A stretch of 64,000 nucleotides of DNA from Bacteroidota bacterium (GTDB lineage Bacteria; Bacteroidota; Bacteroidia; Chitinophagales; Chitinophagaceae), in NCBI GenBank assembly GCA_016711825.1, contig JADJSG010000007.1, forward strand, positions 372,001 to 436,000, read 5' to 3'. The notes under the pieces are model-generated. The model was not told the origin of the DNA, ran no database searches, and was given only the letters and a program-made list of their open reading frames with translations. Each line of letters opens with the position of its first letter. Within the stretch, counting starts at the first letter, position 1. Of the stretch, positions 35,797 to 45,772 are shown one piece after another. Made by a program: the position numbers and the translations under genes.

Positions 35797-35896
35797 ACAT
35801 AGTCTGAATAATATCGGTAGAATACCTGTACACTTTGCATAAAAGCTAGTAATCATTAGATTGTCTTTAATGTGTTGTTGGTATTATTCCAGCAAT
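35797..35896. repeat. Dispersed intergenic repeat, copy 2
   Basis: Second copy of the element at 6264-6352: TGAATAATATCGGTAG-AT-CCT...ACA..TTG..AAGC-AGTAA-CATT, then GTTGG-ATTATTCC...AATT. This copy is about 10 bases longer before the right arm. It again lies just downstream of a plus-strand gene. Confidence 0.6.
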
Positions 35897-35996
35897 TACT
35901 ATTAAAAAATTTAAAAATGAAGGAAAAGACTTAAATAATATTCTTATTCAGTTTTTAATACATGAACTATGAACATTGTAAAATGTGTTGTAAAAA

Positions 35997-36935
35997 TTAT
36001 ATAGCGAATGATGCTTTAATGGTATCATTCATTTTAGAAATGAGCATTTTACGTGCCATGCTTAGCATTCCTAAAAAAGATACCTGATCACTCACTCCAT
36101 GGCCTACGATGACAGGCTTATTGATACCTAATACGGGTACACCTGCATATAAGCGATGATTAAATTTATCAAGAAATTCATCTTGTATATTACGTTTCAC
36201 TTTGATGACATCATACATAGATTCAGCAAATTTTAATAAAATATTGCCTGTAAAGCCATCGGTTATAATGACATCCGCTTTGTTGTTTACGGTATCGCGA
36301 CCTTCAATATTTCCGATAAAATGAATTTGCTTGTTCTCTTTCATCAACAAGTAGGCAGCCTGAGCAAGTAAGTTTCCTTTGCCTTCTTCTTCTCCAATAT
36401 TCATCAAAGCCACCGTGGGTTTTTCAATACCCAATATCGATTGGGCATAAATACTTCCTAAGGTAGCAAATTGATTCAGATTTTCGGGTTTGCAGTCAGC
36501 ATTAATACCCACATCAAGCATAATACTATAAGTACCGTCTATTTGAGGTACAGGGGTTGGAATAGAAGGACGCAACACACCTTCTATCACTTTAATCATA
36601 TGTGAAGCACCTACAAGCATTACACCTGTATTGCCTGAACTCATAAATAAGTCAACAGCATCTTTGGCTAATAAGCCAAAACCCGTTACAATCGATGAGT
36701 TGGGTTTTTCTTTAATCGCTTTAATCGGGTGCTCATCCATACCAATATTATCTTCGGTATGAATATAGGTAATCAATGGATTTGAGGCTTCAGCACCCAA
36801 TAAATTTTCAATGATGGGTTGATTTCCCAACAAAAATAATTGACAGTCATTGTGAAGTTTCAAAAACGACAAAACACCTAGGCAAGCCTGCTCAGGTGCA
36901 TAATCGCCTCCCATCATATCAAGGGCTATTCGCAT
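35997..36935 (-). CDS. plsX: Phosphate acyltransferase
   Basis: 312 residues. It converts acyl-ACP to acyl-phosphate for PlsY in phospholipid synthesis. MRIALDMMGGDYAPE, MDEHPIKAIKEKPNSSI, MSSGNTGVMLVGA, MLDVGINADCKPENL and VITDGFTGNILLKFAE are the family signatures. Third gene of DUF177-rpmF-plsX. Confidence 0.97.
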   Translation of the reverse strand: MRIALDMMGGDYAPEQACLGVLSFLKLHNDCQLFLLGNQPIIENLLGAEASNPLITYIHTEDNIGMDEHPIKAIKEKPNSSIVTGFGLLAKDAVDLFMSSGNTGVMLVGASHMIKVIEGVLRPSIPTPVPQIDGTYSIMLDVGINADCKPENLNQFATLGSIYAQSILGIEKPTVALMNIGEEEGKGNLLAQAAYLLMKENKQIHFIGNIEGRDTVNNKADVIITDGFTGNILLKFAESMYDVIKVKRNIQDEFLDKFNHRLYAGVPVLGINKPVIVGHGVSDQVSFLGMLSMARKMLISKMNDTIKASFAI

Positions 36936-36964
36936 ACTAATATTGATTTGTTGGTTTAAGTTAA

Positions 36965-37186
36965 TTATTCAGCTTCGTTACTTTCGTCTGCTGCTGCTTC
37001 TTTAACTGCTTTTTCCATCACAACACGACCTTTGTAAAAAAGCTGGTTTTCTACCCAATGCGCGCGATGACGAAGGTGCATTTCACCTGTTGTTTTGTCT
37101 GTACTCAAGGTATCAACCGTTGCTTTGTAATGCGTACGACGTTTTGCGCTTCGTTGTTGCGAGTGTCTTCTTTTAGGATTTGGCAT
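36965..37186 (-). CDS. rpmF: 50S ribosomal protein L32
   Basis: 73 residues. [20 protein letters not shown] and [11 protein letters not shown] are typical of Bacteroidota L32, which lacks the zinc-binding Cys of many other L32 proteins. An acidic C-terminal tail (AADESNEAE) is also normal in this phylum. Middle gene of the DUF177-rpmF-plsX operon. Confidence 0.97.
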   Translation of the reverse strand: MPNPKRRHSQQRSAKRRTHYKATVDTLSTDKTTGEMHLRHRAHWVENQLFYKGRVVMEKAVKEAAADESNEAE

Positions 37187-37218
37187 ATCGCTTGTTTTTT
37201 AAATTGTTATTTGTTTTA

Positions 37219-37746
37219 TTAATTTATTTTGTTTTTCAAATCGTTCCAAATAGATGGAACTTCATTGATTGTTTGTTGATTTAATATGGCTAGAGCTTGT
37301 TTGTTGCAAGTGCTCTTTCCTTGCTCATCATCTGGATGAATATGTTGTATTGGCACACTCAAAATGATAAATTCATAAATCCAAGTTGACACATCTAAGA
37401 GGCTTTCTGAACGTCCTATATAGGCAATTTCAGCATCTTCTTCCGTTTTTTTGGCGACTAATTCGTCCTCGATAATCTTTACTACCAATTCAAACTCGTC
37501 CCAAAGGGTCATCTCAAACTCATCACCACAACGATCACAAGGAATCAGTATTTTGCCGTTGATGTCGAAATGCAACAAAAAAATACCACTCTTCTTATCC
37601 AAATTGAGTTTTATGTCAATATTGGCTTGTTTAAATTCTGGTTTTTCAAATTTTTCAAAGAAACTGTCATCTATGGAATAGTTAAACACATGATTGCCGG
37701 GTTTTAAGCCTACAAATGCAATTTCAAACTCCCTACTATGTTTCAT
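37219..37746 (-). CDS. DUF177 (YceD-like) protein
   Basis: 175 residues from the ATG at 37746 (GTG two codons earlier is possible). The conserved CDRCGDEFEMTL Cys pair and the acidic YIGRSESLLDVSTWIYEFI are the DUF177 hallmarks, with the second Cys near CNKQ. YceD-like proteins have been linked to rRNA or ribosome biogenesis, which fits the position before rpmF. Confidence 0.92.
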   Translation of the reverse strand: MKHSREFEIAFVGLKPGNHVFNYSIDDSFFEKFEKPEFKQANIDIKLNLDKKSGIFLLHFDINGKILIPCDRCGDEFEMTLWDEFELVVKIIEDELVAKKTEEDAEIAYIGRSESLLDVSTWIYEFIILSVPIQHIHPDDEQGKSTCNKQALAILNQQTINEVPSIWNDLKNKIN

Positions 37747-37875
37747 ATCCACTCCATATTTTACAGGGGTGCAAATGTATATCTTTTTTTTTATAAAACA
37801 TGAATTTGCTTCGTAAAATGATGATGAATCCTATATTAATTAATTGTTTGACCCCTAAAATAGCCAATAAAGCTG

Positions 37876-40800
37876 TTATAACCCTACTAAATGGATCACT
37901 CGCTGGGTATTTAACAAATCAAGTTTGCTCAAATTCAGTGAAAAGCTAATGGTGTTTTCAAAACGTTTTTTACCATAAACACTTTTTCCATAATCTTTAA
38001 AATCTTTACTCATCAATAAAGGCAAATACAAGACAAATAAATCACCTATTAAATTGACTTGTACACCTGCATCATAAATGAGTTTGCTACCTGAAGGATT
38101 CAGCTTGTCTGCTTTTGCATAGGTTGCTGCATCCATAAACAATTGAAATTTCAAAGGTAAACGAATAGGTAATTGAATGGGAATATCGCTTCTAAGGTTA
38201 ATCGCAGCAAGCCAGTTATTGTTTTCTCCAATAGGGTTTGCATATAAGTTTGTTTTGATTTTCATTCCACCTTCTTGCATAGAAATTTGCTGTGAAAGGG
38301 CACCTTTTTGCTGGTTTCGGGCTAAATAGGTTTCGTTGTACACATAATCATTCAAATCAGTATGTGTTGCATTTAAATATTGAGGTCTCAAATCAAAGGC
38401 TGAACTTGTATTTTTGAAGTCGAAAAATTTACCGATATAAGCCCTGAAATAAAATGACTTGTTTTTAAGATGGTAATCAATTCGAAGATTTGTCGTCAAA
38501 CCCAGTTTTAAAAATTGATCGTTGCCAATCGCATTGATTTCGTAGCTAAATGGGTTAAAGGTTCTGTTGTTTTTATGTGTAAAACGGGTATTGAGAAAGG
38601 ATTGAGTTACATAATTACTGATACTTGGACGAAAGAGACTATCTGTAATATCCATTGAATAGGTGAAACCCTGATTCATGATATGATAGTATTTAATTAT
38701 CCATTGATCGCTTTGGGTATTGCGGAGCTCTTTTTGTCTAAAATCAATACTCACAGAAGGTGCTATCTTTATATGTCGCGCAAACAATGGATCGCTAATA
38801 TTTAAACTACTAGAAAGATGATGAAATGTATTGCCTTGAATAGCTAAAGTGACCTTGTGATGATTCTTGGTAAATAGCGAATACCCTAAAATGCCAGTTC
38901 CCACTAATGAACGACTGCCAAAACTGTAAAGAGGGGTAAACGCAAACTGAAACTGATTATTGGGTATTTTAATATTGTGCAACACAAGTCCCAACATAGC
39001 TTTGTCATAAAAATTATATCCGGCAGCGGGTAAAAAATATAAATCTTTTGAGGTTTTTAAACCCAAACTTGAGCCTATTTTTAATTTATAGTTTGCTTTA
39101 TGAAAAAGCCCCTTTTTTTCATAGAAATTATTGTTTAAGCTAATTTCAGGTAGATGGTTGTGTGCATTGAGAACTATTTTAGAAATAGTATTTGACTGGG
39201 CTGTATATACAATGGGCTGTTCATACGGATATTCAGCCCATTGTGTACTTAGTATGCTATCACCATCATAAAAACTTATAGGCACAGGGCCAGTAAAAGA
39301 AGTTTTGCTTTTAATTTGAACGGTCCCTTTTTGTTGTTTGATGCTTGCTTTTTTGATTTTAAAATCTATAGGTATCACAGTTTGAAGCCCTTCGTCAAAA
39401 AACCAGGCAAGATTTTTACCGCTTTCTTTTTCAAAAACAGCCCTGATGTCTTCAGGATATGGGTGTTTGAAATGCCATAATTGATAATAACTTTTCATGC
39501 ATTGCTCAAAGAGTAACTCGCCCAGATAGGATTGTAAATACGCAAACATTGAGGCTGTTTTACCATATACGATACCACCATAATTCAATTTAGTCAATAG
39601 AACGGATGATGTGGAAATGGCTTGATCTTCATGCTGTTTGGCAGCGAGGGGGTATAAAAATTGCACACCATCTAGTTGCAAATTTTGTTGGTCTTTATGA
39701 TTTGTTTTTTGTTCCTTAAGTTTATTGTCTAATTCTTTTTCGTAAAATGAATTGATGCCTTCATCCATCCATGGATGTTCACGTTCGTTACTCCCCAATA
39801 ATCCATAAAACCAATTGTGACCCACTTCATGAATGATAACTGTTTGCAATGTTTTTTTTGATTCAATTTCACCTATTACAGTCACATTGGGGTATTCCAT
39901 ACCTCCGCCTGCTAATAAATATCCCGCCACTATTGAAGCATGTTTGTAGGGGTATTCGCCAACATGCGTCGAAAAGTAATGAATGGTTTGGGCGATGATA
40001 CGACTACTGCTGTCATAATATTTATGCTCCTTGGGAGTATAATAACTAAAGCAATTAGTTTGTTTTAAATTGGGTAGGGTGTCAATAGATAATTCTACTA
40101 AAAATTGTTTATTGGCAAACCACGCAAAATCATGCACATTTTGTTGTGTGTATCGGATTGTTTTAAAGTTTTCAGACGATACAGGATTTTTAGCCAGGGT
40201 GTTTAACAAACTGCTATCGTTTTTAAGCATTCGCGATTGGATAAAAGCAATTTCAGATTCATTTTGCAGATCTCCTGTAGCAGCTACTACATAATTGGCG
40301 GGCAATGTGATTTGTACATTATAATTGCCAAATTCACTGTAAAATTCACCCTGGTCTAGATATGGCATTGGATGCCAGCCTTTATGGTCATATACGGCTG
40401 GTTTTGGGTGCCATTGTGATATTTGATAAGATTGTTCCTTGTGACCAAGTCGTGAAAATACTTCAGGAATGACTACCCTAAAAGGAGTGCTTATTTCAAT
40501 CGTTTCATTCGGTAATAAAGGGTTGAGCAATTCAATTAAAATCACATCAGCGTGGTTATTATATTCACTCACGTTCACATCTTCATTATTGACTTTAAAA
40601 TGCAAACTATCTACAAAACCTCTTTTTTCTTCCTTACTAAAATAAAAGGCAGTTTGATTATTTTCTACCATTTGCTCATTAAAAGCGGTTTGGTCATTTT
40701 TATATGCGTTGGGCCATAAATGAAAAAAAATAAATCGTAATGTATCAGGTGAGTGATTGGTGTAATTTATTTTTTCATAGGCATGCAGTATGTGGCTTTT

Positions 40801-40911
40801 GTCATTGAGTCGCACATCGATTGTGTAATCAACTTGTTGTTGGAAATATTTTTTTTGGGAAAAAACAACCACCGAATTGAATAGAAAAAAGAATAAAAAT
40901 ATTTTCTGCAT
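37876..40911 (-). CDS. Secreted M1-family (gluzincin) metallopeptidase with C-terminal outer-membrane-type region
   Basis: 1011 residues. Signal peptide to VFSQ; the N-terminal M1 beta-domain is residues of about 20-250. Then GGGMEYPN, a GxMEN-like motif, and the zinc site HEVGHNW (His361, Glu362, His365) followed 18 residues later by Glu384 in WMDEGINS: the full HEXXH-X18-E. The 450 residues after about 550 consist of alternating beta-strands rich in Asn and aromatics, ending FENTISFSLNLSKLDLL, resembling an outer-membrane barrel or beta-sandwich rather than the usual M1 helical domain. An aminopeptidase or a cell-surface protease is likely. Confidence 0.9.
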   Translation of the reverse strand: MQKIFLFFFLFNSVVVFSQKKYFQQQVDYTIDVRLNDKSHILHAYEKINYTNHSPDTLRFIFFHLWPNAYKNDQTAFNEQMVENNQTAFYFSKEEKRGFVDSLHFKVNNEDVNVSEYNNHADVILIELLNPLLPNETIEISTPFRVVIPEVFSRLGHKEQSYQISQWHPKPAVYDHKGWHPMPYLDQGEFYSEFGNYNVQITLPANYVVAATGDLQNESEIAFIQSRMLKNDSSLLNTLAKNPVSSENFKTIRYTQQNVHDFAWFANKQFLVELSIDTLPNLKQTNCFSYYTPKEHKYYDSSSRIIAQTIHYFSTHVGEYPYKHASIVAGYLLAGGGMEYPNVTVIGEIESKKTLQTVIIHEVGHNWFYGLLGSNEREHPWMDEGINSFYEKELDNKLKEQKTNHKDQQNLQLDGVQFLYPLAAKQHEDQAISTSSVLLTKLNYGGIVYGKTASMFAYLQSYLGELLFEQCMKSYYQLWHFKHPYPEDIRAVFEKESGKNLAWFFDEGLQTVIPIDFKIKKASIKQQKGTVQIKSKTSFTGPVPISFYDGDSILSTQWAEYPYEQPIVYTAQSNTISKIVLNAHNHLPEISLNNNFYEKKGLFHKANYKLKIGSSLGLKTSKDLYFLPAAGYNFYDKAMLGLVLHNIKIPNNQFQFAFTPLYSFGSRSLVGTGILGYSLFTKNHHKVTLAIQGNTFHHLSSSLNISDPLFARHIKIAPSVSIDFRQKELRNTQSDQWIIKYYHIMNQGFTYSMDITDSLFRPSISNYVTQSFLNTRFTHKNNRTFNPFSYEINAIGNDQFLKLGLTTNLRIDYHLKNKSFYFRAYIGKFFDFKNTSSAFDLRPQYLNATHTDLNDYVYNETYLARNQQKGALSQQISMQEGGMKIKTNLYANPIGENNNWLAAINLRSDIPIQLPIRLPLKFQLFMDAATYAKADKLNPSGSKLIYDAGVQVNLIGDLFVLYLPLLMSKDFKDYGKSVYGKKRFENTISFSLNLSKLDLLNTQRVIHLVGL

Positions 40912-40917
40912 ATAAAA

Positions 40918-42339
40918 CTATTTGCCTCTGCCCTGCAAGATAACCAAAATTGTATAAATCATAATTTTGAAATCAAGAACTAAGGAACAATTTTTTATAT
41001 ACAGTAAATCGTAACGCATTCTTTCTATCATTTCATCCGTATTCTCAGCATATCCATATTTCACCATTCCCCATGATGATAGACCAGGTTTTACTTTATG
41101 AAGGTACTTATAATGCGGGTAAGTTTGAGAAATAATGTCTATATAATATTTTCTTTCAGGGCGGGGGCCTACAAGCGACATTTCACCTTTCAGTATATTG
41201 TAAAACTGCGGCAATTCGTCAATACGCCATTTACGCATCACACGTCCCCATTTGGTAATACGTGGGTCATTTTCGCTTGATAGGGCAGGGCCATTGTCCT
41301 CAGCATTTAATACCATACTTCTGAATTTGTAAATCCAAAATGATTTGCCATAAATGCCAATTCTTGTTTGTTTGTAAAATATAGGTCCTGCAGAAGATAG
41401 TTTTACTTTTAAGGCTGAAAATATATATAAGGGACTTAATAATAATAACACTACAATGGAGATTATTATATCGAGTGTTCTTTTGATTACCCTTTGCCAG
41501 TCAGGCATCAGTTCAGGATAAATTTCAATCAGTACTGCACCAAACACATTACTTGTCTTAACCGATCCTGAAATAATATCGTATAAATCAGGGGTTATTT
41601 TAATGATTACTTTCCGGTGTGATAATTGGGCTAATATATATTGCAATTTGTTATGCTCAGAGGTGTCAATCGCAATAATGATTTCTTCAATATGATGTTC
41701 GTCAATGATTTTTTCTAGTTCATTGATACTGCCTAATTTAGGCAAGTATTCACTCATGCCGTTATGGCCTGTATCATCGGCATATACAAATCCTTTAAAT
41801 GTATTGCCAAGCTTTACCTGATTGGTAACGATGTCTTTATAAATGCTAATTGCTTGTTTATTACCTCCCACAATGAGGGTATTGTAACCAAATTTTCCAT
41901 TATTGATTTGGTTTTTAATAAAATTCAAAACAAAAAATCTTCCAATAGAGGTGATGGTAAAATGAAAGACAAGATAAACAAAAAACGATTTATAATAATA
42001 GCCAAAGTTTAAAGGCTCATCATCAAGAAAAATGATAAAATATAAGGCAATAGTCCCTATAATAGAGATGATCAAGGTTCTGTAAATTTCAATAATTCTC
42101 GACTTCCGATATGGGTTAAAGTATGCACCTGAAAACAAGTGCATGATTAGCCAAAAACAAGGAATCAACAAAAATGAATTTAAAATATCTTTTGATGAAA
42201 AATGAGAAATAAAGGTTTCAAAAGTCAAGGAGGCTAAAGAATTTTTTCGATAAAATAAAAAAATAATCCATGCTGTAGCAGCAGTCATAAAATCAGCTAC
42301 AGCATATAAAATAATTCCTATTTTAACTTCTTTTCGCAT
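40918..42339 (-). CDS. Polyprenyl glycosylphosphotransferase (initiating sugar transferase)
   Basis: 473 residues. Four to five N-terminal membrane helices, a CoA-binding-like region (NTLIVGGNKQAISIYKDI), one more helix (LDIIISIVVLLLLSPLYIF), and the catalytic bacterial sugar transferase domain: IFYKQTRIGIYGKSFWIYKFRSM, KWRIDELPQFYNILKGEMSLVGPRPE (quoted around the conserved Asp-Glu and the GPRP). It transfers sugar-1-phosphate to undecaprenyl phosphate, beginning exopolysaccharide or O-antigen synthesis. Its ATG overlaps the stop of the lipoprotein gene before it (TAATG). Confidence 0.93.
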   Translation of the reverse strand: MRKEVKIGIILYAVADFMTAATAWIIFLFYRKNSLASLTFETFISHFSSKDILNSFLLIPCFWLIMHLFSGAYFNPYRKSRIIEIYRTLIISIIGTIALYFIIFLDDEPLNFGYYYKSFFVYLVFHFTITSIGRFFVLNFIKNQINNGKFGYNTLIVGGNKQAISIYKDIVTNQVKLGNTFKGFVYADDTGHNGMSEYLPKLGSINELEKIIDEHHIEEIIIAIDTSEHNKLQYILAQLSHRKVIIKITPDLYDIISGSVKTSNVFGAVLIEIYPELMPDWQRVIKRTLDIIISIVVLLLLSPLYIFSALKVKLSSAGPIFYKQTRIGIYGKSFWIYKFRSMVLNAEDNGPALSSENDPRITKWGRVMRKWRIDELPQFYNILKGEMSLVGPRPERKYYIDIISQTYPHYKYLHKVKPGLSSWGMVKYGYAENTDEMIERMRYDLLYIKNCSLVLDFKIMIYTILVILQGRGK

Positions 42340-43202
42340 TAATTAAAATACACAATTTTAAAGTTATCAATCAACGTTTTAGAGGTGTGTTTGTCTTCGG
42401 GTAAACTGCCTTTTAATATGATTTTAAACTTGGCATTTTGATAAGTAGTTGCAAACCCCTTTAAGTTAATATATATTTTAGTCCAGTTGTCTTTTGAATT
42501 TAAGCCTATCACATCCGAAGTGATATAGGTGCCTTGATATAATATTTCAATACGAACCATAAAAGGAATATCACTTTTGTAATTTAATTCCATATAACAT
42601 TCTCTGTTTGGAGGTATAAGATATTCTTGTGTGGTGATACTTTCAAAACTATTTATACTATCATTTAATTCTACCTTAGAGGCCCAGTCTTCTTCAAAAA
42701 CATCAGCAGGGTTGTTGGTTTTTATAAAAGTAGTGTCTGCGTTTTTTTTAGTGAAACTATTACCTTGTTCAAATCCTTCAATATAATATTTGATTGATGG
42801 GGTATCGGTTGTTCTATAATTAAATAAAGGTGAGTGTTGTATCACTGATGTAGGCTGTGCATCAAAAGTAAAGGTGTCAACGGTAAAAAATGGATATTTA
42901 GCTCTTGTGCCACTGAGCCCATTGTCCCAAATGCCCCCAATAACTTGCAATTGACCTTTTCCTTCAGCCAAAACAGGTACACGAGCAGGCAATTCATAGG
43001 CACCCATGAGCTGACGATTATAATAAACCCATACATCGGTTATTTTGTGTGATACTGAACCATGGGTTGCAGATAAGGTAGGTAATAACTTTACACTATC
43101 AATTTGTATATATGTGGGTATGCCTTCTTGCGGGTTTATCATATTGCAAGCACACATGCTACAAAATAGCATGAAAGTGAGCGCATAAAGAGTTGTTTTC
43201 AT
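42339..43202 (-). CDS. Lipoprotein, function unknown
   Basis: 287 residues from the ATG at 43202. Lipobox LFCSMCAC, then a mature beta-rich protein with two discernible domains: ITDVWVYYNRQLMGAYELPARVPVL (a pattern common in Bacteroidota lipoproteins) and a C-terminal jelly-roll-like WTKIYINLKGFATTYQNAKFKI. Translation is coupled to the following glycosylphosphotransferase by a one-base overlap. It may act in surface polysaccharide assembly; that is context only. Confidence 0.75.
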   Translation of the reverse strand: MKTTLYALTFMLFCSMCACNMINPQEGIPTYIQIDSVKLLPTLSATHGSVSHKITDVWVYYNRQLMGAYELPARVPVLAEGKGQLQVIGGIWDNGLSGTRAKYPFFTVDTFTFDAQPTSVIQHSPLFNYRTTDTPSIKYYIEGFEQGNSFTKKNADTTFIKTNNPADVFEEDWASKVELNDSINSFESITTQEYLIPPNRECYMELNYKSDIPFMVRIEILYQGTYITSDVIGLNSKDNWTKIYINLKGFATTYQNAKFKIILKGSLPEDKHTSKTLIDNFKIVYFN

Positions 43203-43244
43203 AATCAATTTTTAAATAACGTTTGTTGGTGCTTTTTTATTGTA

Positions 43245-44120
43245 TCATTCATTAAATGAATTTATTTTTTTTAAAATTTTACCACTTAATTCTAATGCAA
43301 ATGACCGGTCTAACAATGAATGAGTATAGGTTTTAGTATGATTTACCACCTCTAAAAAATGTTGAAGTTTTTCACTAGTGGTATTGATATGAGTGACGAT
43401 TTGGTTATTTTGAGTGTTAGTATTGTCATTTTTACAAATGGTTTTTTCAATAAGGTCTAAAGTATAAATTCGATCTTGTTGATATACATGTATTGTATGT
43501 TTTGGCGGGGTATTTAATGTAGTGATTTTTAAATGTACACAACAGCCGTTAGAAAAGTCTAACATGACAGATATAAAATCGATTTTTTCTGAAAATATTT
43601 TACATGATTTTACATTGATTTGTTTGATGTCGCTTTTAAATAAATACAATACATGTTGCATGCATTGATAAATGGTTTGCGGTATATGTGTTGGTAAATC
43701 TTTTTCAGACTCATTATTGTTTTGCACTTCCATTTCAATATAAAAAGGATTGTTGATCTCTTTACTGAATGGTTTAAATAATTGATAATAGGATGGGTCA
43801 TTAAGGATTAAACATGTTAAATTTCCTTCTATGGCTATACTGTATATTTCATGTATTTGTTCAGATGTAATCGATAATGAGTCTATTATGATATGTTTGC
43901 CATTTTTTAAACAAGAAGTGATCAAGTTGAAATAGGGTGCGTTCATCTCTTCGAAAAAAATATATTCACATTGAAATAGTATTTTTTCAAAGTTGGAAGT
44001 ATTATTTAAAGCATCTAATAAGCTACATTCCAATGAAATGGTAACTTGTGGATGTTTTGAAAATTCATTTTTATATAAGTGGTAAAATGATGTTGAACCT
44101 ATCAACCCAATATGCATCAT
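43245..44120 (-). CDS. Divergent Gfo/Idh/MocA-type oxidoreductase-like protein
   Basis: 291 residues. The N-terminus HIGLIGSTSFYHLYKNEF resembles the Rossmann start of the Gfo/Idh/MocA family, and CLKNGKHIIIDSLSIT parallels their helix after the dinucleotide fold. The EKP motif that carries the catalytic Lys is not seen, so NAD(P) oxidoreductase activity is doubtful. Genes of this family occur in sugar nucleotide clusters; the glycosylphosphotransferase unit follows. Confidence 0.55.
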   Translation of the reverse strand: MMHIGLIGSTSFYHLYKNEFSKHPQVTISLECSLLDALNNTSNFEKILFQCEYIFFEEMNAPYFNLITSCLKNGKHIIIDSLSITSEQIHEIYSIAIEGNLTCLILNDPSYYQLFKPFSKEINNPFYIEMEVQNNNESEKDLPTHIPQTIYQCMQHVLYLFKSDIKQINVKSCKIFSEKIDFISVMLDFSNGCCVHLKITTLNTPPKHTIHVYQQDRIYTLDLIEKTICKNDNTNTQNNQIVTHINTTSEKLQHFLEVVNHTKTYTHSLLDRSFALELSGKILKKINSFNE

Positions 44121-44198
44121 GCTTGCTATTTCTTTTTATTACAAAACCATTATTTGTTCTTTACCCTCAAACCTGATTACCCTCATTTTTTATATTTA

Positions 44199-45257
44199 TT
44201 ACTTAACTTTCATCATCCAGTGATGTGTGTCTTCCACTTTGCCATATCGAATATCTGCAATATGCTTTGCTACCCAATTGGAGATTTGCCATTCATCAAC
44301 GGGAGGTAATTCAAGTGTTTGACCATCATAATATAATTCAGCAATAGGGGCTATTACTGCTGCAGTCCCAGTGCCAAAAGCTTCTTTTAATTCCCCTTTG
44401 TAATAATATTCTCTGATTTCATCAATGGTAATTGGTCGTTCTTCAACAGTGATACCTTTTTCCTTTAATAATTTAATGACACTATCACGGGTAACACCAG
44501 CTAAAATAGTACCTCCACTTAAGTCAGGTGTTACCACTTTATCACCTAATACAAAAAATACATTCATCGTACCAATTTCATGAATATACTTATGTTCTAT
44601 ACCATCAGTCCAAAGATTTTGATCATAACCCAAAGCTTTAACTTCAAGCATCGGCAACATACAAGCAGCATAGTTACCCGCTGCTTTTGTAAATCCTATT
44701 CCACCAGGGAAAGCCCTAACATATTTGTCTTGAACATATATTTTGGTTGGTTTATTATAATATTGGCCTGCTGGTGATGTAATAATCATAAATCTGAATT
44801 TTTCAGCAGGTTTTACCCCGATAAATTCATCGATGGCAAACATAAAAGGACGAATATATAATGAGCAACCATCTTGATTTGGTACCCAATCACTGTCTAA
44901 AGCAACTAATTCCTTCATGCCACCTACAAATATTTCTTCGGGTACATGGGGCATCGCTAAACGCTCAGCTGAAATATTAAAACGTTTATTATTGTCTTTT
45001 GGTCTAAAAATAGCCACCTCTCCATGAATGTTTTTATAAGCTTTTACCCCTTCAAAAATGGATTGACCATAATGAATAAAAGTGGTGGCAGGGCTGATGC
45101 TAATATTGCCATAAGGAATAATCTGTGGTGTTTGCCAAACCCCATCAATATAATCTGCAACAAGCATATGGTCAGAATAGCTTTTTCCAAATTGGATGTT
45201 GGTTGCATCAACCTCATTTGCTCTACTTGCTTCAACTTTTGATGTGAGTATATTCAT
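44199..45257 (-). CDS. ilvE: Branched-chain amino-acid aminotransferase
   Basis: 352 residues, PLP fold type IV. It transaminates Val, Leu and Ile with 2-oxoglutarate. FIHYGQSIFEGVKAY, SLYIRPFMFA, the PLP lysine in GIGFTKAAGNYA, EIGTMNVFFV and LSGGTILAGVTRDSVI are the class IV markers. Length fits the longer (about 350) subgroup. Divergent from the gene at 45322. Confidence 0.95.
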   Translation of the reverse strand: MNILTSKVEASRANEVDATNIQFGKSYSDHMLVADYIDGVWQTPQIIPYGNISISPATTFIHYGQSIFEGVKAYKNIHGEVAIFRPKDNNKRFNISAERLAMPHVPEEIFVGGMKELVALDSDWVPNQDGCSLYIRPFMFAIDEFIGVKPAEKFRFMIITSPAGQYYNKPTKIYVQDKYVRAFPGGIGFTKAAGNYAACMLPMLEVKALGYDQNLWTDGIEHKYIHEIGTMNVFFVLGDKVVTPDLSGGTILAGVTRDSVIKLLKEKGITVEERPITIDEIREYYYKGELKEAFGTGTAAVIAPIAELYYDGQTLELPPVDEWQISNWVAKHIADIRYGKVEDTHHWMMKVK

Positions 45258-45272
45258 ATTTGTAATTTTAGT

Positions 45273-45285
45273 GTAACATTGTTAC
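45273..45285. promoter_or_regulatory. Palindrome in the divergent promoter region
   Basis: GTAAC-ATT-GTTAC, a perfect 5-bp inverted repeat, sits directly in front of or over TAcTTTG (45283-45289). A TTTG at 45259-45262 is 20 bases upstream. An operator for ilvE, the gene at 45322, or both is possible. Confidence 0.35.
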
Positions 45286-45321
45286 TTTGCAAAAAAACAA
45301 AAAAAAATCCATATTTCACAT

Positions 45322-45771
45322 ATGAATCATCTTGAAATAATACCTGTATATGATGAAACTTTATTTACAGACAAAAAAAACACGGACAAACCAATACTCA
45401 AAATAGGCAATTTTGAACGAAAAGTAATGACTTTAGTACATCAGACAGATTGGAGCGAGGAAAATGAAGATTTTATAAAAAAAATATTATCGGCAGGTAA
45501 CTTACAAATTAATGATTATTTAATCATGGTAATACAGAATCAAAGTCAGCTTTTTGAAGTGATAAATCAACATAAGCCTGAAATATTATTTTTATTTGGA
45601 TTAAATCTAGATCATGAATTTTTTAAATCAAACAAGTCGATGTACAAGCCTTTTATTTTGAATGACATTAAAATTGCCTTGTGCGACGGGTTAAACCAAG
45701 TAAAAACAGACAAAGAAAAAAGATTACTACTTTGGAATCAATGTATTAAACCAATTTTTAATATTCAATAA
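45322..45771 (+). CDS. Hypothetical protein upstream of rdgB
   Basis: 149 residues, no signal peptide. Alternating strands and helices: LKIGNFERKVMTLV, INDYLIMVIQNQSQ, EILFLFGLNLDHEF, FILNDIKIALCDGLNQV. The overall outline (a FLFG-type strand, a short C-terminal LLLWNQCIKPIF helix) recalls small Bacteroidota proteins sometimes compared with the DNA polymerase III psi subunit, but I cannot establish this. One base separates it from rdgB. Confidence 0.6.
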   Translation: MNHLEIIPVYDETLFTDKKNTDKPILKIGNFERKVMTLVHQTDWSEENEDFIKKILSAGNLQINDYLIMVIQNQSQLFEVINQHKPEILFLFGLNLDHEFFKSNKSMYKPFILNDIKIALCDGLNQVKTDKEKRLLLWNQCIKPIFNIQ

Positions 45772-45772
45772 T

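Noticed and set aside
44112..44309. 65-codon plus-strand frame between two minus-strand genes
   Set aside because: It extends into the conserved C-terminus of ilvE on the other strand and lacks a promoter or family match.
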